64,000 nucleotides of DNA. It comes from Malaya genurostris (lineage: Eukaryota > Arthropoda > Insecta > Diptera > Culicidae). The first letter of the stretch is position 1. The number at the start of each line of letters is the position of its first letter. A program made the position numbers and the translations under genes. The notes under the pieces are model-generated. The model ran no database searches, was not told where the DNA came from, and saw nothing but the letters and a program-made list of their open reading frames with translations. Below, in pieces: positions 37,206 to 48,275 of this stretch. Where the stretch lies: positions 184,230,866 to 184,294,865 of the forward strand of contig NC_080572.1 of NCBI RefSeq assembly GCF_030247185.1. Direction: 5' to 3'.

Positions 37206-38278
37206 CAGTTCGCTATCACATCTCATCCAAGTCAGTCGATAAAACAAAACCGCTTACGTTCGGGACGAAAGAAACCAAGTACAGTATTGTGTAGTGAACA
37301 ATAGAACAACCTCGAAAATGAGTGAACCAAACGAACAAAAGCTACCGCCGATACGAAAGAATACAATTATTGTTGACTTGAGGCAGTTCTAAATTCGACC
37401 TTCGATACGAGAACTTGAAGTTTTGCTTAAGGAGCAAATGCATCTTGTGCATTTACTTCAATGCAATAAGACAAATAATGTTGTTTACATCCAGTTTTAT
37501 GAAGAGTTGGATGCAATTCAATTCGCAAAAGACAATAATAATGTGCACTATGAGAAGCACGAGAACATTAAGTACAACATTCCAGTATATATGGAAGATA
37601 GTGCTATAGAAGTGCGTATGCATAATCTTCCCTCAAGCGTCATCGATCCTTATATTCGTAAAACTATGAACCAATACGGAGAGATTCTTTCTATCGAAAA
37701 AGAAAAGTGGAAGAACTCTTTCCCCGGTATTCTAAATGGCGTACGTTTGTTACGGATGCGCTTGAAGAGGGTTATATCTTCTTATGTAACTTTCGGTCAA
37801 GATACAAGAATTCTTTGCAAATCACTTGTTACTTATGACAATCAGATGGCCACATGTCAATATTGCCAAAAAACTGTTCACTACGGTAAGCCATGCAATA
37901 AACTGGACAAGGAGACAACCACACCAAAGGACAACGGCGCTTCCTTCACACCAACCCAAAGCAACCCCAGTACACCTGTAACAGTCATCAACAACAGTGA
38001 AGTATCCCCTTCAACGAAACCATCCAACGTATTCCCTATAGAACAAAGTACACCAGCTGCAATTAACAGCTTACCATATAACCAACCAGCAACTACAAAC
38101 AATGTACAACAAGGCGCATCTACAGCAACTAGCAACAAAATCAACAACAATACCACGGCCATGGATGACGAGACGAACCACGAACAATATAAAAAAAAAT
38201 TTTAGCTAAAAACTCAGCTCAATCGGCCACGTAAAGCTTGTACGCAAATAGGCCTGAATAAAAATATCTTTTATAAAA
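37206..38278 (+). mobile_element. ORF1-only non-LTR retroelement, copy 2
   Basis: It is flanked by a 14-bp target duplication with one mismatch: AAATGTACTGTTTG (37192..37205) and AAATGTACTATTTG (38279..38292). The 5' end CAGTTCGCTATCACATCTC and the 3' end CGGCCACGTAAAGCTT then A-rich tail match copy 1. It has ORF1 plus about 70 bp of 3' UTR and no ORF2. It is inserted into an older transposon relic, which gives a relative date. Confidence 0.88.
37318..38205 (+). pseudogene. ORF1 (gag-like, CCHC) of retroelement copy 2, one stop codon
   Basis: An ATG at 37318 (MSEPNEQKLPPIRKNTI) opens 296 codons broken only by TAA at 37390..37392, where copy 1 has AAA. It reads IRPSIRELEVLLKEQMHL, QFYEELDAIQFAKDNNN, VRMHNLPSSVIDPYIRKTMN and GVRLLRMRLKRVISSYVTFG. 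The zinc knuckle CQYCQKTVHYGKPC and a Thr/Asn/Pro-rich tail follow. Relative to copy 1 it lacks four residues (DIKR) and most of the basic C-terminal tail. The order (RNA-binding-like segments, then zinc knuckle) resembles ORF1 of Jockey/I-group LINEs. A later in-frame ATG at 37423 could give 260 residues. Confidence 0.85.
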
Positions 38279-38735
38279 AAATGTACTATTTGGTGCGATC
38301 CATAGGCTCGTGAAACCATTGATCCTCATATCTTTAAAAATGAGGAAGGACGACACATTACCGTGAATGGAGATCGATACAGAACCATGATCAATGAATT
38401 TTTGTTGTCAAATCTTCAAGATATGGATGTAGACAAGATGTGGTTTCAAGATGTGGTGGTTTACTGGGGACGAAATAATCGACTTATTGGAAGAAGATTT
38501 CAACGATAACATTATTTCGAGAAATGGACCGGTGAATTGGCCTCCGCGTTTGTGTGGTTTGACGCCACTCGATTAGTTTTTGTGGGGATATGTGAAATCT
38601 TTGGGTCATGTGGATGAACCAGCAACGATTGATGCTTTGGAAACCAATATTTAACGTGTTCTTGCTGAAATACTTGAAAAAGTGGTCGAAAATGGGACCT
38701 CCAGATGGCAAACCTATTGTGTATTGAACAGGTAA

Positions 38736-39985
38736 TTTTTCACAAAATTAATCAAAGTTTCGAGTAAAATTATATTCAAAAAAGGTAAAAAGTTCTAACG
38801 TAGTAGTAAAAAGGTAAAACGTATTTAAAATATTTGAAGTTGTCATAGAAAAAGCATCAATTTTTTCATGGGTTTAAAATTTGTTTCAAAAGAAATAGAA
38901 AACCTTTTTGAAATAGAAAACCTTTTTGCCTTTCTCATATAGAAAGGTAAAGCAAGGCTGTGTGTATTTGCGTATGTGTGTATGTAACGTTTTTTTGCAC
39001 TAACTTTTCTCGGACAAGGCTGGAACGATTTTAAAACGCTTAAATTCCAATGAAAGGACTTGTGGTCCAATACAAAATTCCTGAATATTAGTTGGATCCG
39101 ACTTCCGGATCTGGTATTATGGGATAAAATGTGCAAAAAAACTGTGGAAATAAATGCACCAACTTTTCTCGAAGAAGGCTAAACCGATTTTCACAAACTT
39201 ATATTCAACTGAATGGTCTCATGGACCTTCACAAAACTTCCGAACTTTATCTGTAGCCGACTTCTAGTTCTGGAATTATAAGATGACTAGTGTAAAAAAT
39301 CCAATTTAAAATTACTTACTCGCTTTTCTCAGAGATAGCGTAATCGATTTCAACAAACTTCAATTCAAATGAATGGTATTATGGTCCCACACAAAAGTTC
39401 TGAATTTCATTTGGATCCGACTTCCGGTTCCGGAATTACAGGGCAAAGTTTGTAAAAATTTGTATACCATCACTTAGAGAGCGAAACAAGAAACAAAACA
39501 AAAAAAACTAACCCCAAACTACTCCATTCGATAGTCATTATCAGTAGACGGCCAAACAAACTGAATTCGGCTCTCCAGGTTTCCAGTTACCGATTCCGGA
39601 GGCACAGGGAATAATGGTCATATTTTCTCTAATGGATCACACTTACTTTTCTCAGTGATGAATGTTTGACCAATTTTCACAAACTTAGGTTTAAATGGAA
39701 GGTCCTGTGGTATTGTATGAAATTCCTGAATTTCATCCAGATCCGATATCTGGTTCCGGAATTATAGGGTAAAGTGTGATACAAATTTCATACCATCACG
39801 CGGACGAAACAGAAAACGTGAAAAAACTGTAAATCGGCCAAAAAACTATTCCGATTAGTAGTCATTAATTAAACTTTAAAGAATCAAAGAAATCTATTTT
39901 GAAGAATATCACAGCATTATATATGATAGTATGTTTGATATGAGAAAGGCATCATTACACCACTAGGTGGATTAAAACAGGTTTT
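38736..39985 (+). repeat. Dispersed 157-bp-period repeat, clearest complete copy
   Basis: From 38927 the end palindrome GCCTTTCTCATATAGAAAGG starts a run of units. Their 'tctcggacaaggctgg / tctcgaagaaggctaaaccg / ctcagagatagcgtaatcg' openings lie near 39010, 39167 and 39328, with a later one near 39649. Units share GGATCCGACTTCCGG. The copy closes with GAGAAAGGCATCATTACACC and ACTAGGTGGATTAAAACAG at 39940..39981. It has no coding capacity. The first 190 bp are unassigned. Confidence 0.82.
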
Positions 39986-39996
39986 TTTATATAAAG

Positions 39997-41150
39997 CTTG
40001 TTTCATTTAGAATTGGAACAAACTTTTGCTCATATTGCGGCGCTCCTGGTATACCGATTTGGAAGTTCTTGGCGCCCACGTGTCGGGAATTTTGTCAGCT
40101 TAACGTATGATTTTTGACATTCCGCAAATCGACTGTACTTTGTAAACAATCAACATGAAAGCCGAAAGAAGGGAAAAAATTGTGCACGGTTATTTGGAAA
40201 ATCCATTGTGATCTGCATCTAGGCTAGCTAAACAGCTGAAATTGCCTAGAAATACCGTATGGCGCGTTATCAAACGGTATAAGGAAACATTGACGACGAT
40301 TCGGAAGCCTCAAGCCAATCGTCGGAGTGGAACTGTCGACCGGAAACTGCGTGGTAAGTTTTTGAAGACGATTAAGAGGAATCCTAATCTGTCGGACCGT
40401 GAGTTGGCCAGAAAATTCGGGGCTGTCCATAGTACATAGAAAATTCGGTGCTGCCCATAGTACCGGGAAGGAATCAAGTCGTATCGAGCTAGCAAACAGC
40501 CAAGTTTGACAGGTGTCTTCTGATGGACGATGAAAACTATGTCAAGGCTGACTTCGGGCAAATCCCAGGTCAAAAATTTTACTTGGCAACGGCTCGGGGA
40601 TGTTCCAGCCAAATTTAAATATGTTTTTGCCGACAAATTTGCAAGACAATTTATAATTTGGCAGAGCATTTGCAGCTGTGGCAAAAATAAATGAAAGTTT
40701 TCGTTACAAATAAGACAATGACATCGGAACTATACCAAAAAAAGTGTCTCCAAAAACGAATTTTGCCGTTCATTCGATCCCACGACCATCCCGTAATGTT
40801 TTGGCCAGATTTGGCAAGCTGTCGTTACAGCAAAGTCGTTCAAGAATGGTATGCAGAGAGAGGGGTCCAGTTTGTTCCGAAAAAACCTCAACCCACCCAA
40901 CTGCCCCCAGTTCCGTCTTATTGAGAAATACTGGGCAATCATGAAGAGAAGACTCAAGGCAAAGGGAAAGGTTGTCAAAGACATCAATCAGATGACAACC
41001 TGGTGGAATAAGATAGCTAAAACGATGGACGAAGAAGGTGTGCGTCGCCTAATGAGCCGTGTTACAGGAAAAATTCGACAATTCCTTCGAAACCGTGACG
41101 AATAATTTTATCCGTATTTTTTCTTAAAAGTATGAAGAAAACGCTACATT
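39997..41150 (+). mobile_element. DD37E (ITmD37E) transposon, copy 2, nearly full but broken
   Basis: The left inverted end TTGTTTCATTTAGAATTGG leads to a transposase starting at ATG 40155 (MKAERREKIVHGYLENPL). Its HTH is RLAKQLKLPRNTVWRVIKRY and a second DNA-binding part NPNLSDRELARKFGA. The first Asp block is LMDDENYVKADFGQIPGQKF, the second FWPDLASCRYSK, and the Glu block RLIEKYWAIMKRRLK. Thirty-seven residues separate the second Asp and the Glu, the signature of the mosquito ITmD37E group. Stops, a small duplication near 40430 and frameshifts inactivate it. The right inverted end is not found. It sits beside a dispersed-repeat end. Confidence 0.88.
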
Positions 41151-41455
41151 TGTATAAAAAAGATCTTGAATTCAATAATTAATAACTGGTTGATAGGAAA
41201 TATAGATAATTATCTATTAACATTTCATCCGACTAAAATGCCTTTTCGTTGAAAATCAACTTTAAATTTTTAAAATCGACTCTTTTCAGTTAAGAATTTT
41301 TGCAACATTTTTACCTGACCAGTTATGTGAAAACCACTCATACACTTTATTGCAGGATTTTTTTTATTTTTCGCCTGCAGCCGAAAAAAAAGTTCGGGAT
41401 TTCAATGAAACACAATTTGAAAAATCAGCCTCACCATTGAATATAAGGTTGCTGT
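41151..41455. other. No feature seen
   Basis: AT-rich sequence following the lost right end of the DD37E copy. Confidence 0.45.
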
Positions 41456-41595
41456 CAGAAAGAAAGTGTCACGCGAAGCGTCATGACACGCGTGCGAGCA
41501 TTTGATCAAAGGAAACCGGTCAGAGTGAAAGCGATGCGTTATCATTACATCACATTGCATCGCTTCGCTTTCCGCGCTCACTCTGACATCAACCT
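41456..41595. mobile_element. Short MITE, copy 2
   Basis: Inverted ends AGGTTGCTGTCAG and, reversed, AGGTTGATGTCAG bound about 140 bp. The ends carry GCGAAGCGTC-like words, shared with 10644..10755. Confidence 0.65.
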
Positions 41596-42630
41596 AACAG
41601 TTTAAGAATGACCTGCTTTTGAACTACTTTTTACAATGGCTTCAGTTCAACAAATGCAATCTGAATGCAGCTGTAATAAATAAACTCTAAAAAAAAGCTG
41701 TTCCAATGAACTCTAAAACAAGTTTAATAACGTCAGATACGAAAAGTAAAAAATTAAAATGTTAGAGCAAAACTACAGTATTTTAGGAACAACCTAAGTT
41801 GCTTGGTTGAAAAAATCTGTACTACTAAAGCCGCTAGAGTTAGCACAATGGCGTCTTCAGCAAAGCTGTTTGATATAAGTTTTTTTTTCAATTTCGCTGA
41901 AAAAAGCAAACCTCTATCACAACATACTCGGAAAATAATTCTCGGATCATCCTAATGATAAAAATCACCCTAATACCGCCTATATTGAAAGAATGTTTCT
42001 TTGACAATGATATTTTGTCCTGAAGACATCGCAGCTTCAAAGTATAAGGCTAGGCTGCAAATAAATTATGAATTCGGACCTCGATGGAATGATATACGAC
42101 ACTCGGCCCTCCGGACCTCGGTTTAAAATTTGGAGTGACTCTTCTATGTGGGAAAAACAAAAAATGTTTGCTCATTGATTTTGCGCACAACATCGATAGT
42201 ATTGCAACTCATGATCACAGAACAGGAAGGAGACTGACCAAATATAAATTGAACAGTAGCTCATGGGGCTTTCATTAATCCATGGTAAAATAACTTTTTT
42301 AAGGGGTAAGGCCACCATGGAACTTTCAAAAAATCAATTTTTTTTTGTGAGTCTGAAATTTTACTAAAACCCTCTAAAATGAGAGAAAAGAAGTTTTCTG
42401 GTCAGAACGAATCTCGATTTGATTGCTTACGACAGCTTGCGAAGGCGCCTTGCGCCGCGTGCAATGCATTTTGAGACAACTTTAAACGCATTTTTATCGA
42501 AACATGATCTTCAAAATCCGGCAAACTTATAGCAACTACATATCTTTATCGATTGATTCAAAATTTTGAGGAGAGTCTTAAAAACACATTATCTGGAATA
42601 TCACGTAGGGGTTGATATGTTGTAAACTTT
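41596..42630. other. No gene; one dispersed-repeat fragment
   Basis: A reversed piece of the dispersed repeat lies at 42085..42125 (CACTCGGCCCTCCGGACCTC). The rest is unassigned; 42300..42500 contains a GCGAAGGCGCCTTGCGC near-palindrome. Confidence 0.45.
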
Positions 42631-42631
42631 C

Positions 42632-43211
42632 TGCCTTTCTCATATAGAAAGGCTATTAAATCACTGCAAAAACCGACTTTTGAACCGAAGCCCAGAGGAC
42701 CGAATGTCATATACCATTCGACTCAGCTCGACAAGCTGCGCAAATGTCTGTGTGTGTAACTAATATTGTCACTCACTTTTCTCGGAGATAGCTTAACCGA
42801 TTTTCACAAACTTAGATTCAAATGAAGGATCTCATAATCCCATACAAAATTCCTGCATATCATTTGGATTCGACTTCCGCTTCCGGAATTACAGGATAAA
42901 CCAAAAATGATATTAAACAAAAGTGAAATTAATGTCACTCAATTTTCTCCAAGATGGTTGAAACGAGTTTCACAAACTTATTTTTAAACTAAAGGTCTCA
43001 TGGTCCCATACAAAGTTTCGGAATATTATTTGGATCCAACTTCCGGTTCCGGAATTACAGGGTGATATGCACCAGAAATGTGGAAATAATGTACCCAAAA
43101 TGTGAAAATAATATCACTTACTTTTCTCGGAGATGGAAGTTCTTAAGATGCCGTAAGAATATTTCAATTTTCATTCGGATCAAACCTCTGGATCCGGAGA
43201 TAGGGTGCTCA
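42632..43211 (+). repeat. Dispersed 157-bp-period repeat copy
   Basis: Starts GCCTTTCTCATATAGAAAGG, then CGACTTTTGAACCGAAGCCC, CTCAGCTCGACAAGCTG and units near 42780, 42950 and 43130. It runs into the tandem duplication. Confidence 0.78.
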
Positions 43212-44129
43212 GTATGAAAACGTCAATTTCAGTAATACTTTGTTCATAAGCTTCCTCTTTATGTTGGTTAGTGATTTTCTCTAGTTTGCAGACCATGAGA
43301 CTCTGTAACCAAATAAACCATTGATAGTCCCATATATGATTTGCTGAATTTTATCCAAGTCCGACTACAAGTACACTTTTTCCAAAATTCACATCCAGAG
43401 AGAATAAAGTTTACACTACTTATGTAATCTTTAAAAGATATTACATTAAAATGTCATATATTTTCTGATATCTCGAGTACATATTTCGTGTCGATTTCTT
43501 CATGTTTCGCCTCATTTTTCTCAAATTCTGATATGACTAGTAGTCGATCGTCACCCGTTTACGCCCGAGACGTCAGAAAAGATATGACATCTTAGAGCAA
43601 TATCTATAAAGGATTACATAAATAGTGTACACTTCGCATCTGCTTAGCGGTTTAAATTGAACGGCAATGTGTATGAAAACGTCAATTTCAGTAATACTTT
43701 GTTCATAAGCTTCCTCTTTATGTTGGTTAGTGATTTTCTCTAGTTTGCAGACCATGAGACTCTGTAACCAAATAAACCATTGATAGTCCCATATATGATT
43801 TGCTGAATTTTATCCAAGTCCGACTACAAGTACACTTTTTCCAAAATTCACATCCAGAGAGAATAAAGTTTACACTACTTATGTAATCTTTAAAAGATAT
43901 TACATTAAAATGTCATATATTTTCTGATATCTCGAGTACATATTTCGTGTCGATTTCTTCATGTTTCGCCTCATTTTTCTCAAATTCTGATATGACTAGT
44001 AGTCGATCGTCACCCGTTTACGCCCGAGACGTCAGAAAAGATATGACATCTTAGAGCAATATCTATAAAGGATTACATAAATAGTGTACACTTCGCATCT
44101 GCTTAGCGGTTTAAATTGAACGGCAATGT
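43212..44129. repeat. Perfect 459-bp tandem duplication
   Basis: Units 43212..43670 and 43671..44129 are head to tail, and I see no difference between them base by base. Each starts GTATGAAAACGTCAATTTCA and ends TTAAATTGAACGGCAATGT. The first part of the unit is dispersed-repeat tail; the rest is not seen elsewhere. It lies about 160 bp inside the inferred E78 intron from the first-exon donor. Confidence 0.96.
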
Positions 44130-44291
44130 GGAGATGGCAGTTCAATTTGAACTGCTTTAAGCACTTGTGAGCCAAAAACGATAATTGATAACATCAATCA
44201 ATATAAACCTGCTGTTATAATAGGATTTTTTTTCTAAATTTGTGTACACCTAGCGGGTAAACTAACGTATAAAACTTATTTTACAACTCAC

Positions 44292-44697
44292 CTAATCTTG
44301 AGTTTGGCCTTTGATCGAAATTACTCGAAGAAACTTTTGCCATTTCGGACGTGGTTATCACTAAACAGGTGGAAGGATTCACGAGCGTCATTGGCGACGA
44401 AGAACTTGTTACCACAATTGTACTGGAGATCGGATCGTGTCCAATTGCGATGGCTAGTGGTGGCGGCGGAGGTGGCAATGAAGCTGGACCCGGACTGGAT
44501 GTTGTCTCAAGCGAACTCGATTCTACTGATTCATCATGATCGCTCAATCCACTTTGGGTGTTGGAATCCTCTGGAGTGTCGAAAAAATGCAGGTTGAACT
44601 CCGAGCCGGCATCGAAACTCATATCCGCTATATCCTCATCCAGTTTGGCCAGACTGGAGCTTAATCCATCGCTCGGTGAATCCAGATAGATATCCAT
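44292..44697 (-). CDS. E78: Probable first coding exon of E78 (N-terminal A/B region)
   Basis: The reading frame opens with an ATG in good context (A at -3, G at +4), with an in-frame TGA upstream, and gives 135 residues. It is Ser/Asp/Glu-rich at residues 10-65, has a six-proline run at 75-80 and a Ser/Thr-rich tail: the low-complexity acidic composition usual for a receptor activation domain. It ends TTAG|GTGAGT, a strong donor leaving one base (G). The DNA-binding exon at 20929 starts with two bases (AG), so the join makes GAG (Glu) and stays in frame. Same strand, upstream position and phase all agree. The intron would be 23.4 kb. I cannot match these residues to a known E78 N-terminus, so the link is an inference. 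Another gene or an additional intervening exon remains possible. Confidence 0.68.
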
Positions 44698-45031
44698 GCT
44701 AGGAATCGCTTCCTTTCCGAACACTTTTTGGCTACTTTGCCCTCACAACACAACACTACTAACACGAAATTATTTTAAAATTCGAATTGATTGCGGCACG
44801 AACATGGCACTGAATTATCTTGAAATCCAGGATTCACCGGAAAAGACTCACGATGCACCAATCTCACATCTCCAATATCACCAAATAAAGCATTCCACAA
44901 CTCACGTTTCTTAGCATTATTGACACTCAACCAAGCGTAATCACACATAACCGCACCACGACCTTATAACTTATAACCGATAACCGAACCCGGTCCAGGT
45001 ATCCATTCTAGCGAGAATCTTAACGCAGACT
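44698..45031 (-). other. E78: Putative unspliced 5' UTR of E78
   Basis: The sequence lies between the proposed transcription start (45031) and the ATG at 44697. An in-frame TGA ends any upstream extension of the reading frame. No convincing splice acceptor is visible inside it. The alternative is that TTCCTACCTTTCAG just before 45030 is an acceptor and this is an internal exon. Confidence 0.4.
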
Positions 45032-45034
45032 GAA
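44998..45034 (-). promoter_or_regulatory. Inr plus DPE core promoter, candidate E78 start site
   Basis: On the minus strand the sequence reads TTTCAGTCTGCG. TCAGTC matches the arthropod initiator TCAKTY, with A+1 at 45031. At exactly +28 to +32 stands GGATA, a full match to the DPE consensus RGWYV. No TATA box is needed for this promoter class. The same bases also resemble a splice acceptor, so the call is tentative. Confidence 0.42.
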
Positions 45035-45170
45035 AGGTAGGAAGCAAAATAAACATCGAACCTTAATCCATTTGAAGCTCGTCCACGCCGATCGTCGACC
45101 ATCGAACCAAAGTACTCATACTCGGGAAGAACACGGGAGAAGAAAGTTCTTCGTTCCTTTTTTGTTGTTG

Positions 45171-45407
45171 ATGTTGTTGCTGTTGTTGTGTGTAGTACCT
45201 ACTCGACCTGCGGGTACCAGCGATGGGGTACTTCATCAGTATGAGATCCGAGAAAAGTGTGTGTTTTCTGTTCTGATTCCTGCTGGACGCATTAATGTGG
45301 TTGCTATGCTTCGATCTAAGAGTGCCCCTGGCAATGATTATCAGTTCAAAATGAAAAGGTACAGTGTTGAATCAGACGGGAATGATGTCAACGTGCTACC
45401 ACTTTGA
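45171..45407 (+). CDS. Small ORF with signal-peptide-like start, divergent from E78
   Basis: An ATG-started frame of 78 codons begins MLLLLLCVVPTRPAG, a hydrophobic leader. It continues with a mixed, non-repetitive segment (QYEIREKCVFSVLIPAG) and ends VNVLPL. The leader comes from a TTG-rich simple stretch, so it may be accidental. The tail looks more protein-like than chance, and AAG|GTACAG at about 45358 could be a splice donor. It lies about 140 bp upstream of the proposed E78 start, in the opposite direction. I do not recognise the product. Confidence 0.22.
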   Translation: MLLLLLCVVPTRPAGTSDGVLHQYEIREKCVFSVLIPAGRINVVAMLRSKSAPGNDYQFKMKRYSVESDGNDVNVLPL

Positions 45408-46440
45408 GACTTAGAATTGTTTCATAGGATTCAAGGATCAGTAATGATCGTGTTGATCATGTTTTTCACCCTGTTACAACCCTGATCAATGTTACGTCTG
45501 TACATGAGAACGTTCCCATAATCTATAAAATCATTACGTTCTAAATATGGAACTCGACAAACCAAATCGCCTCATGTTTGAGTTCAATACATTCAATAGC
45601 AGAAATGAACACAGCGGCTTTCATAACCGATAGCCAGAGTCTACTCGGGGCTAGAATGAAGAATAAATTGTCCTCTTATGCGTCCATGATCAACGTAATA
45701 AAAATAATCGCATCACTAAAAAGCAGCCCTATAGCAAAGTCAAAGAAGTCACAGGACAGCTTACGGCACGAGCCTCTCCCCGCTCCTGCGCTAAAGCATC
45801 ACTGGTCCTTCCGCGAGGGTCCATCGGCTCGAGATGAGATGGAATAAATGTTTGGAAAACATTACGAATCTATCCCGAGGCGATCGAGCTGAAACACTAC
45901 TCTTAAGTACATATGTCTGTGTGCTGGATCTGTACAAGAAATTGCTGTTCTTTTTCTCAATTTCCCTGCTTGGATGCTTCCCGGCCAATGAACGAGCAAC
46001 AACTCCACGCTCACATATGATTGCAACTAATAGGCTGCGATCTGAACCCAATGCCAAGTTCATTGCTGTGGGCTGCTCCCGATCATGGCTGGTTGCTGGT
46101 CGGACGGGAGAAGAGTGGCATAATGAACCCAGATGTAACCGAGCGGGAGGATCAATAGCAGAATAAATCAACCTCACTAGGTTTGCAAATAGTCCGGTTA
46201 AAAGCTTTAGCGGTTCTGGTGTAGAATCTGTACAGGCCGGCATGCACCAGCGGGGTGGTCCGCGGTTATAAAAAGAGGTGAACATAAAATGAATTTTGAG
46301 AACGTACGATTTCTCATTCACTCCCAGCATCACAGTGAAACAGGCGATCGTTGAAGTGTCACAACGAGTTATTTGAAAGTAGTAGGAAATACAAAAACAG
46401 ACGACGATAAAATTGCCAAGCAAATTCTAGCAACATTTTA
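45408..46440. other. GC-richer unique block upstream of E78
   Basis: Low stop density on both strands (minus ORF 45791..46423 of 210 codons; plus ORFs 45578..45847 and 45834..46166), with no recognisable protein. Likely promoter-proximal regulatory DNA or untranslated exon. Confidence 0.35.
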
Positions 46441-48275
46441 TTTTCATAAACCAGTATTAGACATTACAGACTGATTACTGATTACGAAATTGAGAATACA
46501 TTAAGAATATATTTGATTTCAAATTGGGTAACACACTGCTATTTGGAGAGCAATTCGAAACAAGGCAAATAACCTCTGAGAACATGATTTAGTAATATTG
46601 AACATTTAATACTTGATTAGACTCCAGCGAAAAAAAAATATTTGCACAGTCCGCTTCCCGCAGTACACACATCCAAATAAGCCCAGTATATGAAATCTAA
46701 TGATGCCACGTATGCAGATTTATCTCTGAATTTACAGATTTCTGATTACCCCTACAGATACTTTAGGATTTTACTTATCAACAATCATTTTTTTTAAATT
46801 TACATCCTTAGAGCAGTTGATTTTCATTTTCGCTCGCTAAAACGCGGTACTTTTCCTACTATCACTGCAACAGTTTAAATGCATAATCTTTTAAAAAAAC
46901 CAGCATACAAATTTAATCTGACATCCCTGATGTGAACGACATATGGCATTTGTACTAATATTAGTGTATGAGCAATAAAGTACATAAATATATTTATTAA
47001 ATACAGTATTTGAACGGCTGAATCGCATAGGTACAACTCAGTTTGGAAAATCTGTTTAAGTATTTTTGAATGCAAAAATCGGATAAAAACCGCTAAAAAA
47101 ACTTTGAAACCGGAAAAAATCTCAGCTGGTTCTTTCAAAACAAATGTTTTTATTAGGTTTTCGCATACAAAGTTTTTAGTAACTGGGCGGTCAAAAGTTT
47201 GTACTAGCTTTCACTGTCTTCGAAGAAGTTTTACAAGATTATATTATGCTTCTTTTGAAAGTGGCACCTTAATTTTTGTTAAGGGGGTAGTACCAATTTC
47301 AAAAAAAGATATGAATAATGTAAAAAAATATTGTTTGAGATATATTCACTTTATTTTTATTTTTTTTAATTTTATCTACGTAGAATCTATCTCTATTACC
47401 TAAGTATCTACTACAAAGTGCGCATAAATACGCATGAACAAGCTCATGCTTGCACGCGCAGCTTAAGAAAAATGGTTGTGATTTTTATTTTGTTTACTTT
47501 TTGACAATTAACAATATTAGAAAAAATCTAAATGGAACTCGATGCAATTTTTTGGGCCTTTTCAAAGTTAGTTTAAAATATTGAAAATCCGAAAAATTAT
47601 CAAAAGTTCAACACATATTAAAAAAATGGAAAAATGTTTTCCAAACAAGATATGAAAAAGTATTGTACAAGTACAAACCTTTACGAAGATTTCTTATTGA
47701 CAATGGCTTCAATCTGTTAAAGAAGGATAGAAACACATTTGGAAGAACGAACAAAAGCTCATGTACACATTTCTTCTCATTTATAACTCGCTCTTCAAGA
47801 GCCGAAGATCCGTTCAGCTCGTAGGTTGTTTTTACCTTACCAGCAGGGATGCCAGGTCATCATTCAAAAATCTGTGACCATCCAAAAACTCCCACTATTT
47901 TCTACCGCTCTGTAATTTTTGGTGCTAAACAGCGATCAATTTTAAAAATCTATGATCGATTTCAGAATCTGTGTAAATCTGTGACTATTTTCAGAAATCT
48001 GTGAAAATCTGTGCCATTTTTAAAATCTGTGCAAAAGGTTGCGGTTCTTTTAAAAAGAGCTGTGAGCTATCAGCTCACTTTAAAGATTCGATTCACTGGA
48101 ATAGCTCAGGAGCGAATTGCACATCTCTACGCTCACTACAAAAGTGAGTTACAGGAATAGCAGACGCGTGACGCCCTCCGTTTCTCAACCATTCATGGCC
48201 ATAGTGAAAATGAATCACACGAATAGTACTCAGGATACTCTCATTGGAGAATAAATTGGATTATTTATATATTTT
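46441..48275. other. No gene; short repeated words
   Basis: At 46695..46760 (GATGCCACGTATGCAGATTT) it resembles the hAT MITE at 55767. At 47870..48030 'aaaatctgtga' words recur about seven times. Otherwise unassigned AT-rich sequence. Confidence 0.4.

Larger units (their letters stand above)
37055..38735 (+). pseudogene. DD41D-type transposase relic, split by retroelement copy 2
   Basis: The left part (37055..37205) reads MNRLTPKQRFQIKEIYFQNQ, then after a deletion YVNKQNC and ELPMHPDKCTVC. The right part (38279..38735) continues as TIWCDP, HIFKNEEGRHITVNGDRYRT and MWFQ. Then, with gaps, come the NIISRNGPVNWPPRLCGLTPL-type block and a degenerate C-terminus. Removing the retroelement and one copy of its target duplication rejoins the frame around TVC/TIWC. 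Premature stops and a deletion at the second-Asp block show long inactivity. Confidence 0.82.

Noticed and set aside
44698..44724. GTG start (MFGKEAIPS) for the E78 N-terminus
   Set aside because: Nuclear genes use ATG; the ATG at 44697 has a good context and lies nine codons further in.
45791..46423. 210-codon minus-strand ORF as a gene
   Set aside because: No recognisable domain, and an opposite-strand ORF of similar quality overlaps it. It is explained by low stop density in a GC-richer block.
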